Origin: Anaerozeibacter sp031551775
GTDB taxonomy: Bacteria; Bacillota; Clostridia; Christensenellales; Aristaeellaceae
Reading direction: 5' to 3'
Length of the DNA: 64,000 bases
Assembly (NCBI GenBank): GCA_031551775.1
Contig: JAVBND010000021.1
Span: 1-64,000 of the forward strand
Both the position numbers and the translations under genes were made by a program. Shown one piece after another: positions 60,401-64,000 of the stretch (position 1 is its first letter; each line of letters opens with the position of its first letter). The notes under the pieces were generated by a model. It saw nothing but the letters and a program-made list of their open reading frames with translations. It did no database searches and was not told where the DNA came from.

Positions 60401-61909
60401 GGCGACGCGTTCAACCCACCGCTCGCGAAGACGTTCATCGGTACGCTCGTCAAAAAGTACCGACCGATGGTCGAGGGCTCGGTCGATGTGCGCGTGCCGC
60501 TGGGCGGCACGGGGATACAGGCGTTCACCGTGAAAATCACCGGCAGCGATCCGCTCATCGAAACCCCATTCACGATCCGGGTGGGCAACGCGGAACACAC
60601 CGCGTCCAGAAAGGGCGACGGCTTGCTTGATTTCTATCTGGCTGTGGACACGGCGCAGGCGGGCGTGTTCGGCGTATCGGTTTTCGCCCCGGAAACGCCG
60701 ACCGCCTTCGCGGTTCCCGAAACCAAGGTGGGCACGCTGAGCGTCGCGGACGCCAGCGGCATGCGGGACGCGGACCTCGCAAACAAGCTGGGGACAGGGT
60801 GGATCGTCATGGGCGGCGCATCCGACCTGCCCGTGGGCTTTAAGGGCGAAGGCGTCGCCGCCGGCGGCGACGGCGCGGTGGAAGCGCCGAACAACGCGGG
60901 TTTTGACGCGGGCATCCATTATGCGAAGGGCAAGTGGACCGGGCAACTCTCCAAATCGCGCGTGAACCCGTTCGCGCTCGCCAAGGGCGTTCATCCGGTG
61001 CCGGGCAAGCTGATCCTCAGCGCGGAGGGAAAAGCCGACAAGGGCAAAGGCGTGACGCTGTTTCATTTCAGCGCGCAGGAGATGAACCGGCTGGAACCGG
61101 GCACTTACCTGCTGAGCGTAAAGGCGAAGAGCGGTCCTTTCAAGGGGCTCGGCGAGATGCATCTGGCGGTATTGCGGATCGCAGAAGGCGCGGCGCAGCC
61201 CGGCGAGTGGACGATGCCCGAAACCCTGCGCATGTCTGTCGGACAGGCGTACCATCTGGTGAACCCTGCCGAGGCGGGCGGTCAGCTTGGCGGGTTTGCG
61301 TTCAAGAGCGGCAACAAGGGCGTGGCGGCGGTCGATGAAGTCGGCGTGGTGAGGGGCAAGAAGGCGGGCAAGGCCACGATCACGGCGACCGCGCCGGACG
61401 GGACGGTGCGCAAAAGCAAGCTGACGGTGGTCGCCAACCGCTTCACGCGCGGCAAGCCGCTCATCCGCAAGGAAGAAGGCGTGTTCACCAGCACCAAGCG
61501 GCTCGAATACAACAAGAAGGGGCAACTGATCGCCGAGGTGTATGTCTACAACCGAACGGACAAGCCGATCCACGGCGCAAACGAATGGGTATTTGAGCTC
61601 TACGAAGACGAAACGCTGCGCCTGAGCGAACCTGTCGGCAAGCTTTCGTTCAAGAAGCAGCTCAAGAAAAACACCGCACGGGTCCAGCAATGGGTGGTCA
61701 CGGACGACATGCTCCAAGGCGTCAAGGACAAGGCGTTTGACATCGGAAGCGGACGCTATCAGGCGGTAATCCGGGGAACCGATCTTTGCGGCAACGAAGC
61801 CAAGCCGCTGAACGCCCGGGACAAAGGCGTGTCAGCGGTCAAGACGGCGAAGGGCGCCGAAGATTTGGGAGCGCCCGAGGCGGCGCCCGCCACAGAAACA
61901 CTGCCGTAA
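57440..61909 (+). CDS. Large secreted multi-repeat surface protein
   Basis: 1,489 aa. Signal peptide (KRFTTALIFVTVLSALCFT...AEA). Three units follow (about 29-316, 317-611, 612-800): each has a parallel beta-helix-like segment with a YTLDLxG(Q/F/H) motif and, in the first two, a cadherin-like sandwich (GFDPEKTEYSVSVARNT; TYTVSFTS). Then an X2-like domain (about 810-897, YLDITVALDIGGY), a PDPAPDPDPVP linker, beta-rich domains, a Big2-type domain (about 1258-1333, SGNKGVAAVDEVGVVRGKKAGKATI) and a lysine-rich C-terminal domain. No LPxTG, SLH or lipobox anchor is seen. ATG 57440 follows AAAGGAGGAA. Likely a cell-surface or released carbohydrate-binding protein. No catalytic residues recognised. 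Confidence 0.85.
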   Translation: MWKRFTTALIFVTVLSALCFTAAASAEAVAQIGGKEYPSLSAALAEVEDGQVIALQKGITAAAPIDLSKEGVTYTLDLNGQTISGAEISQTLEVSAGAVTIQNGAVTSDKGYTIYNDGATLTLRDLTVTNTDASGIAVYSMSGSTVINASEYHGGDDALYVRGGSVVILSGTFSSSDGAGDGCIVDHTASSISLAAGSSAQPMQDEWYGKTRVVVTALPEESNANCSDLRYSVAGGPAIPIAGFDPEKTEYSVSVARNTVEDITIALLPTTAAPSAVITENRAATIQSGAGEASVTVTSSDGTNQKTYTVSFTSVPALFESGGVFFQSLQDALGAVADGGTIAMLKNVSLDAMFELEVPKSYTLDLGGFCLSNSADVNLDAILYVSKGTVVIKNGQIANTTGAGMYCDGGNVTLNAVSVRASGSTSFTYALGVGSGTVMIRSSDLLGPKQAIFAFGGAATIESGNFSIDPDIPSGPYVSALVEDGGTIGIATGSDAMPAKEDWPGARAVEVTHPDQLNADLASLAYKLGEEGLCPIDGFDPAQLEYAVTLPIGTQDGTVIKLEPTTASANATTTLADATLADGCGTASVEVQPEIGQATKTYTVRFTVTPARFETGGTYYATLAEAVDEVAAGALITMLADVALDETVNLSKNARYTLDLGGHCLSNAGNAAALISITAGDVGILNGSIVNTFATAIEIAGGNATLSLFTVRAEGQLSQAPRALSLSSGTVNILSGDYYGTGSAICASGGRAILTLGSFACAQTGDGSLVEGGGAIDLAAGRAATPSKAQWPGATLVTVNLADASVTPAAARFDKYPSSSDYLDITVALDIGGYTQGGIQLDASDLTEGSQYEANAATGAFTFRREWLKTLANGDHTLTFLMSGGSDPELTLTVADSTPDPAPDPDPVPAFGPVVDPSAVFTPTDGRAAIQVPFTGAVDGLNVTLIVGDNLLRANATLRGGAVRFELGQDQLDSLPSGRHALHIESEGDAFNPPLAKTFIGTLVKKYRPMVEGSVDVRVPLGGTGIQAFTVKITGSDPLIETPFTIRVGNAEHTASRKGDGLLDFYLAVDTAQAGVFGVSVFAPETPTAFAVPETKVGTLSVADASGMRDADLANKLGTGWIVMGGASDLPVGFKGEGVAAGGDGAVEAPNNAGFDAGIHYAKGKWTGQLSKSRVNPFALAKGVHPVPGKLILSAEGKADKGKGVTLFHFSAQEMNRLEPGTYLLSVKAKSGPFKGLGEMHLAVLRIAEGAAQPGEWTMPETLRMSVGQAYHLVNPAEAGGQLGGFAFKSGNKGVAAVDEVGVVRGKKAGKATITATAPDGTVRKSKLTVVANRFTRGKPLIRKEEGVFTSTKRLEYNKKGQLIAEVYVYNRTDKPIHGANEWVFELYEDETLRLSEPVGKLSFKKQLKKNTARVQQWVVTDDMLQGVKDKAFDIGSGRYQAVIRGTDLCGNEAKPLNARDKGVSAVKTAKGAEDLGAPEAAPATETLP

Positions 61910-61959
61910 TCCGGGGGTGTTCGGCAATCCAATCTTTCATTGGCATCGGCTACGCGAAG

Positions 61960-61990
61960 GGCTGGGGTACGCAATAGCCGTGCCCCAGCC
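61960..61990. terminator. Hairpin between convergent genes
   Basis: GGCTGGGGTA pairs with TGCCCCAGCC (one G-T pair, loop 11) between the large secreted protein gene and the TSCPD gene. T runs are poor on both sides. Confidence 0.5.
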
Positions 61991-62012
61991 CCTTGTCATA
62001 ACCTCCGGCGAA

Positions 62013-62258
62013 TTACGCGCGGGCTTGGTATTGTAAAAGCGCCTGCGCCAACTGCGCGGGGCAGGACGGGCCGCCTTTGCAGGTGATGTCCTTTAAGAGC
62101 TCGATCACTTCGTCCACCTTGCGTCCGACCGCGAGCCGCGCCACGCCCTGCGTGTTGCCGCTGCAGCCGTCGATGAAGCGGACGAATTTCAGCACGCCGC
62201 CTTCCACCTCAAACTCAATCGCGCTTGAGCACGTGCCCTTGGTCCTGTACTTCTCCAT
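62013..62258 (-). CDS. TSCPD domain protein (TIGR03905-like)
   Basis: 81 aa. YRTKGTCSSAIEFEVEGG and FIDGCSGNTQGVARL, then ITCKGGPSCPAQLAQAL, with four cysteines placed as in the TSCPD family otherwise found at the end of some ribonucleotide reductases. Stand-alone copies are common in Clostridia; role unknown. The ATG overlaps the phosphatase stop by one base. Last gene of the prfA-sua5-ywlE unit. Confidence 0.88.
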   Translation of the reverse strand: MEKYRTKGTCSSAIEFEVEGGVLKFVRFIDGCSGNTQGVARLAVGRKVDEVIELLKDITCKGGPSCPAQLAQALLQYQARA

Positions 62259-62713
62259 TATTCCGCCACCGCCTTTTGCGCTTTGATCTTTGGGACGATC
62301 AGGTTAACCGCGCGCTCGATCTGGTCCGCCGCGCGCCTGTAGGCGTTCTCACCGCCGCCAAAGGGATCGTCTATGTCGCCCGTAAGCCCCGCGTACGCGC
62401 TCAGCGTCATGGCCTCGGCGCCCGGAAACAACCGCTTTACGTCCTTTAAGTGCCACGCGGTCATCGTCAGCACCAGCGCGCCCTCCGCCATCTCCTGCGT
62501 AAGCCGCGCCGCGCGCGTCCTGAAATACGGGATGCCGCGCCGCTCAAGCTCGCACGCCGCGCTGCCGGTCATCGGCGCGCCTTCGTGCGCGCACAGGCCC
62601 GCCGAATAGACGCCGACGCCTTCGATCATGTTTTCCGCCAGCGCGTTTCGCAGCATCGCTTCTGCCATGGGACTCCTGCAGGTGTTACCGGTGCATACCA
62701 TCACGATCTTCAT
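62258..62713 (-). CDS. ywlE: Low-molecular-weight phosphatase, YwlE-like protein-arginine phosphatase
   Basis: 151 aa. P-loop VCTGNTCRSPMAE at the N-terminus, with Thr in the place that favours phospho-arginine in YwlE, and the catalytic acid in DIDDPFGG. In Bacillus YwlE reverses McsB arginine phosphorylation. Its ATG overlaps the sua5 stop (ATGA), the same order as in Bacillus (prfA ... ywlC ... ywlE). Tyrosine phosphatase activity cannot be excluded. Confidence 0.88.
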   Translation of the reverse strand: MKIVMVCTGNTCRSPMAEAMLRNALAENMIEGVGVYSAGLCAHEGAPMTGSAACELERRGIPYFRTRAARLTQEMAEGALVLTMTAWHLKDVKRLFPGAEAMTLSAYAGLTGDIDDPFGGGENAYRRAADQIERAVNLIVPKIKAQKAVAE

Positions 62714-63753
62714 TCGCCGTCCTCCGAAACGTCCATCACGTCAAACGCCGCCGCGCGGCCCAGCCGGTTCATGACCGCAAGCCCCACGCCGCGCGCCTCC
62801 ACCGCTTCACTGAACGCGCGCGTTACGCCTTCCCCGTCAAGTTCACGCAATGCCGCGAACAGCTCCTTTGCCATCGCGCGCGCGTCCTCGCCCATGCCCC
62901 GCACGCGCCGCGCGCCGTAGACGGATTTATGCCCGTCAAGTGAGAGCACGCACGCCCTCTCCCCTGCCCGCTCCGCCTCATCGTACAGACGCTTAATCGC
63001 TTCCGGCGCGCCTTTGCCGCGCACAATGGTCAGCCGCGCCTTGGGCGCGTAATGGCGGTACTTCATGCCCGGCGAGCGTGCCTCCTCGCCCTGGGCAAGG
63101 GGCTTTAATATGCTGGCGTCGAGCGCAACCGCGCCCACGACTTCGGCGATCATCTCCGCCGTCACACCGCCCGGCCTCAGCACGCGCGGCGGGAACGCGG
63201 TCACGTCGAGCACCGTCGATTCAAGCCCCACCTCGCACGATCCTCCGTCCAGAATCAGCGGGATCAGCCCGTCCATATCCTCAAGCACGTGCACAGCCGT
63301 CGTGGGACTCGGCCGTCCCGAACGGTTGGCGCTCGGCGCGGCGATGGGTACGCCCGCTTCCTCGATCAACGCGCGCGCCGACTCAAGCGAGGGCATGCGG
63401 ATGCCCACCGTCGAAAGGCCCGCGCTGACTTCGCTTGGCACCAGCGGCGATTTGTCCATGATCATGGTGAGCGGCCCCGGCCAGAAAGCCTCGGCCAGCT
63501 TCTTCGCGGCGTCCGGCATATCGCCCTTGATCAGCGGCGGGACCTGGCCAAGCGACGCGACGTGCACGATCAGCGGATTGTCGCCCGGGCGGCCCTTTGC
63601 CCGAAAGATTTTCCTGACCGCTTCGCCGGAAAGCGCGTTCGCGCCCAGCCCGTACACCGTCTCCGTCGCAAACGCCACCACTTCTCCCGCGCGGATCATC
63701 TCCCCCGCTTCCTTGAGCGACCGGGCGGCGACCCGCTCCACCTTGGTCATCAT
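62710..63753 (-). CDS. ywlC: L-threonylcarbamoyladenylate synthase (Sua5/YwlC type)
   Basis: 347 aa, first step of t6A modification of tRNA position 37. TsaC domain (about 10-200: VVAFATETVYGLGANAL, IFRAKGRPGDNPLIVHV, SANRSGRPSPTTAVHV) plus the C-terminal Sua5 domain (about 215-340). SPGMKYRHYAPKA joins them. Start ATG 63753 overlaps the prfA stop (ATGA) and has AGGAG inside prfA. Confidence 0.95.
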   Translation of the reverse strand: MMTKVERVAARSLKEAGEMIRAGEVVAFATETVYGLGANALSGEAVRKIFRAKGRPGDNPLIVHVASLGQVPPLIKGDMPDAAKKLAEAFWPGPLTMIMDKSPLVPSEVSAGLSTVGIRMPSLESARALIEEAGVPIAAPSANRSGRPSPTTAVHVLEDMDGLIPLILDGGSCEVGLESTVLDVTAFPPRVLRPGGVTAEMIAEVVGAVALDASILKPLAQGEEARSPGMKYRHYAPKARLTIVRGKGAPEAIKRLYDEAERAGERACVLSLDGHKSVYGARRVRGMGEDARAMAKELFAALRELDGEGVTRAFSEAVEARGVGLAVMNRLGRAAAFDVMDVSEDGE

Positions 63754-64000
63754 GCCATCTCCTGGAGCTTGAGCTGCTCGGTTTGTTCATAAAGGATCAG
63801 CGCGTCGATGATCTCGTCGAGATCGCCATTGATGACCTCGCCCAGCCGGTACAGCGTAAGCCCGATCCGGTGATCGGTCACGCGGCCCTGCGGGAAGTTG
63901 TAGGTGCGTATGCGCTCGGAACGGTCGCCCGTACCCACCTGCGATTTGCGCGCGGACGCGTATTCGCCCACCGCCGCCTCGCGCTGCAAATCATACAGCC
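63750..64000 (-). CDS. prfA: Peptide chain release factor 1, C-terminal end (partial)
   Basis: The last 82 codons of RF1 run off the right edge. VGTGDRSERIRTYNFPQGRV and TDHRIGLTLYRLGEVINGDLDEIIDAL are RF1 signatures. The GGQ loop and the codon-recognition domain lie beyond the window. RF1 rather than RF2 is supported by the prfA-ywlC-ywlE order and by the C-terminal sequence. Confidence 0.93.
   Translation of the reverse strand, partial: LYDLQREAAVGEYASARKSQVGTGDRSERIRTYNFPQGRVTDHRIGLTLYRLGEVINGDLDEIIDALILYEQTEQLKLQEMA

Noticed and set aside
59591..61717. 708-codon minus-strand frame opposite the large secreted protein
   Set aside because: Arg/Ala/His-rich shadow frame; the plus strand has signal peptide, ribosome binding site and domain repeats.
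1..64000. Search for tRNA genes, insertion sequences, prophage and integrase
   Set aside because: No cloverleaf with the TTCGAATC-type arm, no transposase, no integrase and no phage structural gene was seen in the gaps or among the genes.

Overview
The window looks like a chromosomal segment of a GC-rich, spore-forming member of the Firmicutes, most likely class Clostridia. The evidence is a pair of dipicolinate synthase genes (spore-core DPA), Firmicutes-style gene orders (rimP-nusA-ylxR-ylxQ-infB-rbfA-nrnA-truB; prfA-sua5-ywlE), strong GGAGG ribosome binding sites, frequent TTG and GTG starts, and many SigA-type promoters (TTGnnn-17-TAtAAT) in an otherwise GC-rich background. Only the first ~120 nt of a 16S rRNA gene are present, too little for a finer placement. 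I see no tRNA, CRISPR array, prophage or insertion sequence.

Layout. 0-0.3 kb: 5' end of 16S rRNA and its promoter (minus strand). 0.3-8.4 kb: minus-strand housekeeping: dpaB, dpaA, a membrane MutS-family ATPase, a PNPOx-fold protein, dUTPase, an M16 protease, pnp, rpsO. 8.5-18.2 kb: a degenerate M23 protein, then the translation/transcription operon read from rimP (about 18.0 kb) down to truB, interrupted between infB and rbfA by 460 nt of palindromes and a 64-bp tandem duplication. 18.2-21.1 kb: WG-repeat secreted protein, a thymidine kinase-GNAT fusion, a GIY-YIG protein. 21.1-27.5 kb (plus): YbaK-type deacylase, glyA-dapF-ribokinase, then HelD translationally coupled to a serine-less acyl-carrier-like protein. 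27.6-35.7 kb: a flavin/redox neighbourhood: FMN-binding flavoprotein, tocopherol-cyclase-like protein, Rieske flavoprotein, a two-component system and a secreted FMN-binding protein with a duplicated 215-residue module. 35.8-44.8 kb: a sugar-uptake and catabolic locus: ABC transporter without ATPase (minus), a GntR/LacI-type regulator, sugar kinase, isomerase and a GH30-like glycosidase (plus), with a shared 18-bp operator-like site before both arms. 45.0-50.2 kb: CitXG fusion, TraX, two small helical proteins, ABC-F protein. 50.4-57.2 kb: DUF308 membrane protein, cca, an LRR protein that runs antisense into cca, a DUF1653-RecQ fusion, YebC, a Nudix-like protein, aldo/keto reductase. 57.4-61.9 kb: a 1,489-residue secreted repeat protein behind an AT-rich upstream region. 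62.0-64.0 kb: prfA (partial)-sua5-ywlE-TSCPD operon.

How it fits together. About half is core information processing. The accessory parts that stand out are the sugar locus with its putative shared operator, the extracytoplasmic flavin cluster, the HelD/ACP-like pair, and several fusions or degenerate enzymes. All functional statements rest on reading the translated sequences by eye; no database search was run.
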